Positions 26,379 through 39,340 of a stretch of 64,000 bases of DNA are shown here, piece by piece. The notes beneath the pieces were generated by a model. That model was not told where the DNA came from, made no database searches, and saw only the letters and a list, made by a program, of their open reading frames with translations. The stretch comes from Impatiens glandulifera (taxonomy: Eukaryota > Streptophyta > Magnoliopsida > Ericales > Balsaminaceae): assembly GCF_907164915.1 (NCBI RefSeq), contig NC_061869.1, positions 10,093,721 to 10,157,720 on the forward strand, written 5' to 3'. Position 1 is the stretch's first letter, and each line of letters starts with the position of its first letter. A program made the translations under genes and the position numbers.

Positions 26379-29300
26379 CTATTCAAGAACCGCAACCTCG
26401 GGTTCAACCCTCCAATAATTGGCATCGTTAAACTCCTTGTTCATACCTGGGGCTGTTTCCTCCTCAGAATTAGGGACAATGTTCTTCTTCATCGGTCCTG
26501 CTTCTCCAACTATCCCTTCCTTAAGGGCATGATCCATGGCCTTCTCTGTTCCTTCTATTTCAACACCAACAAATTCAACACCCTCTTCAAACAAAGAAGC
26601 CACTATAGTACTTGACGTCCCGTTTGGGGTCAGTTTCTCTGAAACAGTAGTTTCGGTTTGATCTGTAGTAGGATCAAGAAATGGGTTTTGTGGGGGGTCT
26701 TCAAACGGGTTGGTGCTACCAACTGGAAAATCTGATGTTTCTCCCCAACCGACCCACTCCGGTATTGGTCTGTCTGCAAATGGGTCTTCATTGTCTGGGA
26801 AGAAACTAACTTGACCTGATGCTTCTTGCTGCTGCATCTCATTCTCGTTTACAGGTGTCTTACTTGTTTCAGTCAAATCTTCATCCTCTCCAACTACCAC
26901 TTCATCGTCACTACTGCTGTTACCACTACTACCTGATAATCCATTTAAGTCGATATCATCCATAATCTCGGGACGACTGCTGCTCATATGAGCATCTGTG
27001 CTTCTCTCGTCTTGGAATGCAAACCAGTTGGAGTTCGTAAACAAACTGCATTATTATAAAATACCGAAATCAGAAACAGTTACCAACAAGAAATGAGAAT
27101 CAAGTTCCCATAACATTTAATGATATCCAAATTCAACTAACAAATCAATACACTGGTCTCAAATATATATATATATATACAGGGCTTTGATGTAGTTGAT
27201 TTGAATTTAGTCCAAGGCCTTGTGGGGTTTCAGTTTTTTTAGATTAATCTCAAATAACCCAACATCCAACATTCTAATCATCAGCCAAAATACTCTAATT
27301 AAAAAAAACATTATATATGTATACCCATATTGTCACTTAACCCAAATAACGCGTGGTTGAACAAGACCCAAATAAACCACCATCCCATCAACCCTCACCT
27401 CTTCAAATACCAAAATACCCTTTCTTTTCTTCTTTTTATACGGCAATTTATTACAAATCATAAAACAACACAAAAAATTGACAAGTTAGATCAACAAGAT
27501 TTTTTTACCAATAGTCCATATCTTGCACAAAAAAACAAGATCAAACAAACTCCTAGAGAATTTAACAAAACTAGAAAAGCGATCTTTGGAAGAATCAATC
27601 ATCAATTGTCAATCAAGAAATCAGTTGATGTGAAAAAAGTAAGCTAGGCTACTAACTATGTCATGCAAAAAGACAACTGTAGTCCTGACAGTATAAACAG
27701 GGAAATACGAACATATATTAGATGTTAATGTCAAACTAACACACTAAAACATAAAATCTTTAAATATGTAGACCATGCCACAGTCAGTTGAATCTCTTTT
27801 AAATAACAATTACTGTTTACAGTTTAATACAGGGCCCTGGAATTGATTGTCACCGGTTTATCATTTTGGGTTGTTTTGGTATGCATTTTTTATATGGGTT
27901 ATGATCCGGAAAAAAATATTATTTTTGTCATAAATCATATTGATCTAGACAAAATCTTATACCAAACAGTAAAAAATAAAATAAATCACTTCCATGTATA
28001 AATAACTTTGGTGATTTTTCAATGGGATTGTGATGTGACAGATTGTAACAAAATAGCAGTTTCCAAATACGCTTTTATATCCACAAACAAACAAAAGAAC
28101 TACTAGTAAACTCACCTTCCCTGGTCATCACCAAGCCTCAGGGATGATATCACAACTTCAGCAGATTCATCATCAAAGTAGACATCCTGGATGGTTTCAA
28201 ATAGAGATTCGCATCATATAAATGACTTCATTAATCAAATCATCAAATACAAAATTAAAATAGCTTACTTTATTTTTTAGAATATTTAAAAATATTAAAT
28301 AAAAATGATATTTTAGCCATTTAACCCAAATAATCTACTATTTCATCAAATAATAATTTTTGAATTTTTATTTTATTTCAAACTAAAAAAAAAGTAACAC
28401 AACCAACAATCTCCATGGTTGAAGGGAATTATGTATCCATAGCTAAAACATTTAGGAGTTTGTCAACTCTTCTTTTAAAAGGAAATAAATAAAATTCACC
28501 TAAGAATATTACCTCGTCATCTCTATCAAGAACTCCATTGCCCTGCAAACAAAGCATGGTCCAACTTATACAATCTGAAAGAATAGAAGAGAAGGATTTC
28601 TAAATATTAAGTTAGGTACCTCTTCAGCATCCTCATTGTCATATACGGTGTATCGAAATGCCTGGCTTAGATTATTTGCTAACGCTGCCACATCATAATC
28701 CTTGTCATGGTCATCATCATCACTGTCTCTAGTCCTATCTTGTAGTGCAGTTGGACGGCTACATGTGACAACAATTAAAAGATAAAAAACAAGAGAGAAA
28801 TATTCAATATACAAAGCACCAAATGTTCTCAAGGCAGCATAAAATTGACCCCCAAAAGAACACCAATCTCTCCATAGATAAGATTTTACTGTGGGCATTA
28901 GTTCCTATATCAAGCAATAATATTTTCTTCAGGACAGTGTGCATCTATTATTCATAAATGCTTCTATGTAGCTGTTTATGTTTTGTTACAGATCTTTGTG
29001 GAAAATAATCTGATCATGATCGGGACAAAAAGCTCTATGAAGCAAAAGATTTACACAACAATTTGGATCATGATCAAAACAATAATATGCATACTACATG
29101 AAGCAACAAAAATTACACTATAATTTAGATCATGATCAGTAAATATTATACCAAATGGAAAAAAGAAAAAATCACTACCAATTTTAACTTGCGATTTTCC
29201 AATAAGATCGTGATTGTGAGGGATTGTAAAAAAATACTAGTTTCCAAATAGGCTCAAGAACCTATTCTTCCACGGAGTCTCTATGTAGTTGTTAATGTTT

Positions 29301-32300
29301 ATCCAAGACACCATTTCTGCTATAAATAAACATGGGATGGTTGGATCAAATCCCCATTAATGCAACCAGAGTCAAGGTGCTTACCCACAACCCCATCTAT
29401 AGACATTTTCCACCACATTACGCTCATGTAAGACATTTGCTTGCCATTCATTCCATTCACTTCTTTCCTGCGAGTGTTAATATGATTGATCAGATGAATG
29501 TAGTCAATTCACAGGTTTAATGCAAAAGTAAATAACATGCTATATGTTGGCAGCAAGCAATACACTTATTACAAAACCTGATGAATTTTGTTGGGGACAG
29601 AAGTTCAATGATATAGAACAGGAGTATGAGTTTCATGCCATATGTTGGCAGCAAGCAATACAAGCAGTCCAGTATATCCAAGTTAGGGGTGAGCATTCAA
29701 ACCGATCCGAACCGACAAACCAAAAATCGATCACGATCTAAGGCCGATTAAACCGCCGGATATAGGATTTTGATATAATAAAAATCAAGCTATTATAGTT
29801 GGATATAGTATAGAGTCTATTCAAATAACTGAACCATTAATTTTATGACATTCGAATAACTTTTGCAGATACAAACTTACAATATTGAAGTTTGTAAATT
29901 TTATTTTTAATTAACATTCATAACATTTAACATGTTAAATATTAATTTTGTATTATTACATAGAAAGACATTGTCTTAAATATGAGAATTATGTATATGA
30001 ATAAAAACAAGTTAAATGTTATTAAGCAATTTATTTGCTTTTATTCAATTGAAAGACTTCATTTTTTTAGTTATTGTTTATCTATCCTCACATATATTTA
30101 GATTAAAAAGTTAAAAACTTATTTCAAACAATTATAATTCATAACTATTACTTATAGACTTGATATTTAAGTCTTTGTTTAATAAGAAAATTTCTGTGAA
30201 ACTGTTGTTATTTTGGTGGTTTTTAAATGATTTTGTTTAGTTAGTTGTTTTAAAATTAGTTTACAAATATTAAGGTGGGAGCAAGCAATAACACCATTGA
30301 TGACTGGAAACATATCCCCTCATCATGTGATGGACAATTTGGAAAGAAAGGAATATAAGAACATTGAAAGTTTTGGAGCTAAAAGAATAAAAGGCTTTAT
30401 GCTCAATTTTTTTGCTTCTATCCGAAAAAGAGGGTTTTGTACGGGATGAGAATATTTTGATCTTAGCCTACTTGTGCCTTTTTTTTTCTCCATTTCGTTT
30501 TGGTATCTTTTCTCCTCTCAATCTGGAATTCCTTGAACGCTTCATGTGTTTTCATTCCAATGAAAAGTAGACATTTTAAAAAAAAATTAGTTTATATACA
30601 TGTCGAATATTAATTATTGGATGTATAGGGGGAAAATCCAAAAACTATCAAACGATCCAATATCTAATACATCCAATTCATTGGATATAGGGTTAGATGT
30701 AGGATCTTGATAGAGTATAACTTATAGAAGGGCCGGGATTTAAATTATCCAAAAACCGACCCATCTAGATCCGCAATCTCCCCTAATCCAAGTTGATATA
30801 AGAGAATCCTAATTCCCTTTACAACGATGTTTACTCAAACACAAAGATACCAATGGGGTATTATGAATATTCATTCTCTATGCAACTATATCAGAGTAAT
30901 CCGAACATATCTCCTAGACCTAGTTTAACCCCAACTCAACAGTCAACACAGTGTCCACCAAGGAAGTGATTTTACTACAAGGAGGAAGACAATGTATAAT
31001 TAATTTATGAACTTATGCAGTACTCCTCATTCTCCCATTTTAATGGAAAGAGGAGCATTTTTTTTCTTGGTGAACACATTAGTGGAGATTTGTTGATTAA
31101 ACTGAAAAAAAGTCATGATTGACATCTATGTAATGCAAATTTAGTCGAAGGGGAACAACAAGCGTTTATCGCAGATTGCCTGTCAATAGTGGGAAAAATA
31201 TCATATTCATTAAGGTGGATGACAGTTTATCATTATCATACCTTACGGTACAAATAGCTTACAGTCATGAGTTAGTTCCAGCCATTTCAAATATTTTAAC
31301 ATTCAGCAATCTTCTATCCTTATAAGGTTCAATGTGCTAAAGCTTGGTAGAAGTATTATAGACTACCAACCAAGTTTCAATGGTATAGCCCACACCGTTT
31401 CAGATTTGACACTTGCTCTATCAGAAAATTTTGAAAAAATGTACTAAAGCAACATAAATAACATGAACAATGAAAAACTTGAAACGTAAATAGTTTGTTC
31501 TGATGTAAGTTCACCATCTAATTAGGTCATATTCAATTAACTCAAACTTAACAACTGTTATCTGTGGCTCAAAATATGATGTTATTTTGTCACTTTAAAT
31601 CAAAGTGGAAGAAAGCAAATAGACATTGTGATAAATTACTTAACTCACCAAGAGTAATGCCTGAATGTGAATGTTGCTGTTTGCCAGTTGTGCTAACTTA
31701 TTGGAAATGCGTGTAATGTGTCCAATGTTTCCTCCACGAGGCGGCGTTCTTCCAGCAGCAGGTAAAGTTGGCTACATAATTACAAGATTGAAAATAAATA
31801 TTTAATGGGGAACCAAAGAGAAAAATCTCATATACTTTACTAGAAAATATTGGAAACCTCATTAGTATCACTAGAGATAGTGGGATTTTTATCAGTCTGA
31901 AGAATCTTCCCGATCAAATCACACTCTAGGAGCATATGATCAATAATTTTTGTATTTTGGCTTTCCAAGCAAGTGACAATTATACTCTCCACGTGGTGAT
32001 GCAATGCATTATTGAAGGAGTACCTACATAAATAGCACATGAAAGCATTATCATTAGTTTAGACAAAAAGCAGGCACAATTGTCAATATAGTTTCTTTCA
32101 TTGATAAAGTGAGTCAACTCAAAGAGCCATTACCAAAAATAATGAGGTCAGCTACATAAATTTCAACCCAATAAATGCAACATTATTTCAATTCACTATT
32201 TTTGTGCATCAATCAACTAACAAAAGAATGCACCTACTCAAAGAAAAGGTCAAGAGTTCTCTTAATTGCTCCTGAATCAATCAGTTCCTTCTCTGCAGCT

Positions 32301-35300
32301 TCTCTTCCAGTCTTCAGCAGCACGGCAATGAACTCCACAATCTAATGTGATAGTTAATACCAAGTTAGAAAAAATAAGATAAGAACAAAGAGAATGAATT
32401 TTACCTACAGATATCATTTCTAATTTTTTCCTTTATTTAATGTGGCATGCTTTGTGCTACCAAATATATAACAGAATCCATTAATCTAGAACTTTTCCCA
32501 ACCCAACAAGAGCATTTATGATTTGCTTCAGAGATGGAAACTGTGAGTCCTCAACAAATTAATTTTCTATGATAATGTAATAAGCATCTACAGTTCACTC
32601 CAAAACAGTAAAATTTACTGCAAAACCAACCTTAAGACGATGTTTCCCAAGAGGAGGCCTCAGCTCACCATATGTGGTAGGAAGAACTTTCTCATCAGAT
32701 GAGACATTCAATAGCATCAGAAAGTTGCCTGCACAACAAGTTGCCATGCTAAGAATTATAACATCCAAAATGAGTAATATTCACTAAATTTCAAGTATTC
32801 CTTAGTATATATGTTGACACAAGAACTAGAGGAAAGGAATCTAATCTTAGATTAGTAAAGAAAATAAGTAGATCCATGCCACCTATCCTATGAGAAATAT
32901 ACCGATGGTATAACATAAAAATTAGATAAATTCTGAAAATAAACAAAAACAAACCAACCATAAATGAATTTGTACAAGATACTATGAAAATTAAAGTATA
33001 ATTGAACAAATTAAGTATTGGCAATTACGTAAAGTTGAGTTAAGTTATAATCCAAGACTTCTTTTCAGTTGTACTAAATGAATTAAGTGTTTTACTAAGT
33101 TGTGTTATGACATCATCCTAACCAAAAATGTACTAGTACATCCTTGAATGAAAAAAAATGAGGACAAATTCAGGAACAAGCAGAAAAACATATTAGAGCA
33201 TGTTATTATTAATATAAATCATAACAGCATGTGTAATATGTAAAACTAACAAAAATACCATAACACAGCATATTGAGTATTTAAAACCAATGAACCAGCA
33301 TATACAATGTCAGAATTTACATCCTTGCAAGAAAAAATGGAAAAAATTAAGAAACAAGCAGAAAAACATATTAGAGCATGTCAAAATTAATATAAATCAT
33401 AACAGCATGAGATATGTAAAACTAACACAAAAATCATAACACAACATAAAGAGTATTTAAAACCAATGAATCAGTGCAATGTCAGAATTTATGGCCATAA
33501 ATTCATTCTTCACTTTCTGAAAATAATGCACAGCTCTAACCTACAAATCATAGATAAATCAATTCACTTACCAAGTCTGGGCAGCATTGCAGCAACTGTA
33601 TCAGGGTTAACAGGGGCGGGAAGATCATACATGTGTTGATTTCGGAATGAATACATCAAAGGTGAATGAATAGATCTTTTAGGGTCCAACAAAGAGATGC
33701 ATACAGAAATAGAGTTCACGAGACCAGAAGTTGAATTTGAGCTTTCCAGTGCATGACTGAATATCCTTTCAACAAAACTAGCAATGCAAGAAAATTATCA
33801 TTATTAAGAGGAAAGCTGACCATAGACTCCTTCAAGAGGAAAAACTTGTTTATAATACAACATACTTTGGGCTTGAAAGCTTTGTAGCGAGTGCTGATGG
33901 GGATGTACGTGTTATAGCACAGAGAGTTTCAGCTGCATTACCCTGAACTTCAGGAGGGCTCTGTTCCATTTTGTGCAAAAAGTTAGATATTTACACTGAG
34001 GAAGCGTAGAGTATGAAGCTTCTAGATATTGAAGCAAATGTTAAAATTGGATGTAAACAGCTCCAGCATAAAAAAATAAAAATTAAAACCATCCTGTCTC
34101 ATTTATAATCTTCTTTTTTTTAGTGTAACATATTTGTCTCAAAAGAGTTGTCACAAAGGCAACTTCTACTAATACAAACCTGCATATTGTAACATATCAA
34201 ATGCCACATTGAATTGATACCAACATAAAAATCAAGTTAACACTATAAGTGAATACTGTTGTCCTTAAACAACCTATTTACCAGCAGAACTGATCCCCAA
34301 CATATTAAAAATCCTAGAATAAATGCACATAACTCTTAGGAACAGAAACTTTAATGATATTGGCCTCTGGAAAGATTACTTTGATGCCATCATAATAGTA
34401 TGAACTTCAATATTAGTGCATTTCAGACATCTCATCTTTTAGCCATAATGCGACATGCAAATCCACAAAGTCAAGTCACATGATGCCAGTTGTCTGATAG
34501 TTACAATGTAATGATCTATATCTACCACATAAATCTTCCAAAAAATAATTGAAGTTGAAGATATTTACAGATGGGCTCAATTTATCAACAATCATTTCTA
34601 GCAAATTGCTTTCAGCCAGCCACTGCATGACATCCAGGCAATTGGGATAGACATGATCATCAGCTCCAACTAGGCGAATTAGAACCTACATAAAAAAGTC
34701 AAGCATTCAAAAAATGGTCCATAATCAACACACACAAAAATAGAGCAGAAAGAAGACCTTCTATAATATAGAAAGCAAGCATATGTGACTAACCTCCATG
34801 ATGGACGTGATTCCAATCAAATCAACCAACTGGCGGAAAACATCCTGATGTGCCTGAACAGAAGCAAAAGAATATAAGAGATAAGTAGCATGGCAAACAA
34901 AAAACACACAATCACAATCAGATAGGTTACAGATTTTACACTTGAAAACATAGGAAGCATACTCAAGATGTAGTGTAAGCCTATACAAACTTGTTTAACG
35001 TCAATTCTTATCAGCTGAATTTTCCACTGCTCAAAGAACTCTCATGCATATGACAGCATATTGGTTAATTACATGACAGAAAACGATTTGATGAGACTAC
35101 TCTCTTAAGATCACCACCAAAGATTGGTCATGACTGGAATACAATAATATACCTATAAGTAGTACCAAAACCCTTTCATGTTCCAACTAGCATAGATTTA
35201 TAAAGTAAAGTTAAACACTTTTCGAACCATGTGCAAAAAAAATATATAACAAAATGGGTGTCAACAACAACAGCTTATCTTATTTCAAATAGAGATCAGA

Positions 35301-37641
35301 AACATCCGCAACCCAGATCAGGAATTCACATAACAAAGGATGTCACAGATGGTCCTAATACCAAAACAAATAAGAAATCAAATTTCAAAACAAATACCCA
35401 TATGAGATGGATTCAGATATTTTACTTTTTTGAGAAAGGGAGTTTCTTTTATTAGATTCAGTGAGATAACACTTACTTGAACATAATTCATAAGGGGGAC
35501 AGTTTTTCTCAGCATGAGGCAGACAACGACCTGCAATGATTCAAAAGTCTGCATCAAGCATGTGGCAAGCCACAGAAAACATTTAGAACAATTCTTCACA
35601 GATAAAAAGTAGACCTTGCTGAAATACCCAGCCAGCAATGCACTATGAGGTCGATTTGGTTCCAGGAATGAGAAAAGTATATCCATAAGCTGTTATAAAG
35701 ACAAACATTTTGATACTTCGTCATGAGCACTAGCACCATTAGGAAAATCATAACAACAAGTGAAGGGATGTAAGCATTAAGCGCTCACCTCCTCTTCCTC
35801 CACGAGAGTTTTGAGGATAACATCAATTTCGCATGTAAATACCTCAGAAGCAATGAAGGGGAACCTAAAACCATATTATAGACATTTTAATCCATGTACC
35901 ATGAAATATACAAATGTTTGTCCAAAACATATACAAGAAACTATTGAAATATATTTAATGATGCACATCAATAGAAGCAATATGAACGCATGCTTCAACT
36001 GTACGTAATAACCTACTTGAAGATCCGTTTGCTATCAGCATCTTCTGGAGCTTCTTCCACAACATAATGCAATAATTGTTCCACCTGAGCTCTGTCTCGC
36101 AAACTGTACAGAACATACAGCATATGTCAAATGAGTATCTTACCAATTTGATGATTAAAGGGCAAAGAGGCTACCATATTATAACCCCCAAACTCACTCA
36201 CATAGCTTCTTACCACAAAAGAATGACATAAAAACAGTTAGACTCTCGAAAGGATACAAACACTGCATATGACAGCACCAAGGTGGGTGCAAACAGGAGT
36301 TTCAAACTCAAAGCTATATAACAGGATTAATGAAACAAAGTCCCTGAAAAATATGATGAAAAAACATAACGCTATTCTTTTACAAAGGATTAGGCGGTTA
36401 CAAATTGATGAGGCGACCGTTTAAAGCTTTGCATTCTTGTATTATCTCTTCTTCGTCAAGAAGCTCCTCCAAAGTAAAATTTTCCTTGTCTAACACTGAC
36501 TCAACCTGCAGGAAATGACAAGAACTTCAGCACCAACAAAATGAAACATCAACATTAAAGCATTTAAAAAACATTGACCCTATTCGGAGACACTTCAAAC
36601 TGATATGTTTTAACTTCCATTTGTCAAATTCAAAACTAAATCTCTAGAATATGTCATCTAAAATTATGTTTTATAAGTTCAAATATTAAATCACTCATAT
36701 GTAATTTGAATTGGAGAAACAAATACTCATCCACTCCACTTTCAAATGGGGCTAAGATAACATAGAGATAAAGTATTATATCCACTATCCAGAATTGTAT
36801 TCTTCATGTTTCATGAATAGAATGTGTTAACTGCCAAGTTTCAACACAAGACACATATAGGCAGTTGAACAAAAGAAAATACGCAAAACTTCTATTGCAT
36901 GCCAACATATCAAGTTTCAAGAATAAGATACTGTAATCAAAATAGCTAGAGTCAATAACAATGTTTCAAAAATCCAAACATGTTAATAATCCATGCTACT
37001 CCTGTCATGAGCACCAAATCTTCAAGCCTGTATTACTTAAGTCAAACAAATAATCAAATAAGTATGGAGGACAATAATGAACCAATCATCAAAGATTGAT
37101 CGTCTAAGGTACAAGAGTATACAAGTACAAAGTGTGGCCTTCCTCGTTGAAGATTATTATATTCAACAGGAGCTCAACTGCATCACATTAATTTTCAGAA
37201 AATATAAATATCAGCAATTCAAGTCTTTTCCAGAAGATCGTATGGAAACTAATACAAATACTATACAAATAGGAGATTAGTATGACAAAAAAACTCAGAG
37301 GGTCAATTCCGAACCAAGTCAAACAATCAAGTGTAGAAAAGATGCAGCATGCTATGCTTGAAATTAATCACATCAATTGCTCCAACATAGATAGATCCAT
37401 ACACACCAAAGAAGTTTATACCCAATGTAACAGCAAATTTAATCAGTTCAAAAGCAAGTAAAATCAATTTCCCAAAAATCTAATCCCAGTCAACGAAACA
37501 CTACAGATGAAGAAACCCACAAACAAGCAGCCACGATTTCTAATCCCAGCAACGAAACATTCAAAGCTTGAAAGAAGTGGATTTCAGAAGTAGTTTACTT
37601 ACAGGTGAAGAAGCTGAAAGAGCGGTAAGCTTCCAAAACAT
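26379..37641 (-). CDS. SAPS-domain (SIT4-associated) regulatory subunit of PP6-type phosphatase
   Basis: SAPS proteins bind the SIT4/PP6 catalytic subunit; in Arabidopsis they act with FyPP and PP2AA subunits. I assign 19 exons, in gene order: 37603-37641, 36402-36505, 36017-36103, 35789-35864, 35615-35689, 35477-35530, 34794-34853, 34569-34685, 33866-33960, 33572-33777, 32631-32728, 32238-32341, 31858-32023, 31649-31771, 29385-29467, 28620-28758, 28513-28542, 28116-28186, 26379-27045. All have GT-AG borders and phases agree throughout: 2394 nt, 797 aa. It begins MFWKLTALSASSPVESVLDK; the helical SAPS repeat region spans most of exons 2-16, with hallmark NVYRWGCGRPTALQDRTRD and DVAALANNLSQAFRY. 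A disordered acidic C-terminus contains DNEDPFADRPIPEWVGWGE. Exon 15 (83 nt, SEWNEWQANVLHERN) is short and easily missed, but without it the frame breaks. Confidence 0.93.
29542..29662. repeat. 23-bp direct repeat in SAPS intron 14
   Basis: The phrase starting 'atatgttggcagcaagcaat' occurs at 29542-29564 and again, identical, at 29640-29662 (98-bp spacing). It lies between exon 15 and the hAT-type element. It is not the element's target duplication. Confidence 0.7.
29684..30785. mobile_element. Non-autonomous hAT-type element in SAPS intron 14
   Basis: The element starts 'taggggtgagcatt' and ends '...aatctccccta', whose complement is 'taggggagatt', giving short imperfect terminal inverted repeats. 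An exact 8-bp target duplication, atccaagt, flanks it at 29676-29683 and 30786-30793; 8 bp is the hAT signature. Subterminal regions are rich in 'accgatccgaaccgac' and 'accgacccatctagatccg' phrases usual for plant hAT MITEs. There is no transposase. Without the nested LINE fragment it would be about 770 bp. It lies about 220 bp from exon 15 and about 860 bp from exon 14 and does not touch a splice site. Confidence 0.85.
30264..30582 (+). mobile_element. 5'-truncated LINE 3' fragment nested in the hAT element
   Basis: Around 30331 one frame reads WTIWKERNIRTL, the typical zf-RVT-like C-terminal motif of plant LINE reverse-transcriptase ORFs. The upstream portion (DWKHIPSS) is in another frame, so the ORF is broken. 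A noncoding tail follows and ends in an A-run. The 12-bp phrase aaaattagttta occurs at 30252-30263 and 30583-30594, a target-site duplication of the size expected for target-primed reverse transcription. The insertion is inside the hAT element and therefore younger than it. Confidence 0.75.
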
Positions 37642-39205
37642 GGTGTTGAATATATATATCCGTCGCCGCTGTCGCGGAAGCAGTTGAGAGTAAGGAAGTG
37701 AAACGGAGTCGAAGTTGGATAGCTGCTTAGATCTGTAAACCCTAAATTATTTGAAGGAAGAGAAACGAATCTCGATATTCAAAACAGGTCCCAGTTGCAG
37801 ATAGATATTTGAATCTATCTGAAGGCAGACAAAAACCCTAAACTTCAGAGCAGCAAAAGATCGGAACTTTGTGTGGCCGTAGAGAGAGAAAGAGAGGAAT
37901 CTTCAAAAAAAAATATTTGCAGGTGCAATGTTGAAGAGAAGGGAAGCCAAAAGTACAAATTGTGACCGGAATTTTCAATGCTAATAATATATATTCATCA
38001 AATTAATTTTTTTGTTTGATTAGTGTTATTTAGAAATAATCTATTTTTTTTTTATTAAATACAAGTAAATAATAATAAATATATATTTTAAATTGTAATT
38101 TATAAAATATTATTAAGGAACTATTGATTGGTTGATTAAGAGACTTTCAAGTAAAGTGACTTGTTAGATCTTGAGGTCTTACATTTGATTGTCATTTAAA
38201 TTAGTGTTGGATCTATTTGGAAATAATTCATATGTGCTTTTAATTATAAAAAAAATAGAACAAATTAGGAGATGGGTAGTTTATTGGGTCAATTGAGATT
38301 TTAAAATTTTTATTTTAAATCTTATAATTTGGTATGTCAGATTATAATAATAATGTCACTAATTTAACTATCGAAATTATATGAATTTGATGTTTTACAA
38401 TCAAATTTTAGAAAATTGGTATCAAAACTCTCAATTCATTGAACTTCGGTAATCTATATATATAATGATGCTTAATTTTTAAAGTGTTCGGATTGCCGGG
38501 TCGAGAGCTGTGGTTAATTTGAATATTTATGTGAGAGTAAATGGGTACTTGGGTCGGATTGTGGGTTGACCCGCCCATAAACTTAAAACGGTTAAAAATA
38601 AATTTAAAAATGTTATTTGTAGGTTTCGAGCTTGCAACCTAACATAATAAATACAACTTTTAACCAAATGTGATTGAGATGTGGTTTGTCGAGGGATAAT
38701 AGACCGGTATCATTTGAAAGTGGTTAAAGAAATATGAATCAAATATTTAATTGACCAAAGTGTGAGGTCACGATGCTAATTATTAAAAAATATGAATCAA
38801 ATATTTGATTGACAAAGTGAAAGTGTAAAGTCACAAAATAAGAGATTATTCGGAAAAAATATGTGATGAAACATGTGAGAAAATGAGTTGTTTTATCGAA
38901 GTGAATAAAATGTGAAATGAGAGCGTTATATTTTTTATTTTAATAATTTTAAACATTGAATAAATATTATTATAATTTTTTTAATTTATTTTATTTTTAT
39001 CCTTATCCGTGTGCATCATACGAAAATTTTCCTAGTTAAATTAGTGACATTAATTTTTTATTTATTTATAAATAATACGTAAATAATAAGTTAACGACGT
39101 TTGAAATTGTTAAGACAAAATATTGTTTTGTATAAATGTAACAACTAGCACAATGTCATTGCTTTTTAAGAATAAATAAAATTCACATTTACAAAGTTGA
39201 AACAG
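37642..39205. other. SAPS promoter/5' leader and AT-rich intergenic DNA
   Basis: 37642-37950 (minus strand) is GC-richer with pyrimidine-rich stretches and is the likely 5' leader and core promoter of the SAPS gene. Around 38490-38640 are 'gggtcggattgtgggttgac' and 'gacccgccca' phrases like old hAT-derived DNA, but no ends can be fixed. The rest is AT-rich and empty. Confidence 0.4.
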
Positions 39206-39212
39206 ACAATAC

Positions 39213-39302
39213 TCATCTTTTGTCGTTGCCCTCATCATCATCGTTTTCATCACCTTCATCACCTTTTTCGTCGACAGCATCTATAGTCTGAACATTAGGG
39301 CT
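39213..39302 (-). pseudogene. Possible orphan last exon encoding an acidic tail
   Basis: On the minus strand a 29-codon frame ends TIDAVDEKGDEGDENDDD followed by EGNDKR and a TGA stop, preceded by a possible acceptor ('tgttcag' before ACTATAG). Composition (GAT/GAA-rich, regular codons) stands out from the AT-rich flanks. No upstream exon was found on the same strand before the SAPS locus. It may be a gene-end fragment carried into this region or simply a low-complexity stretch. I cannot name the family. Confidence 0.25.
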
Positions 39303-39340
39303 TCAATGGTTGGGACACCCTAGTGGCTGTCTTATTCCTC

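Noticed and set aside
29332..29520. Plus-strand 62-codon frame
   Set aside because: It is the antisense of SAPS exon 15 (29385-29467) and its flanking introns.
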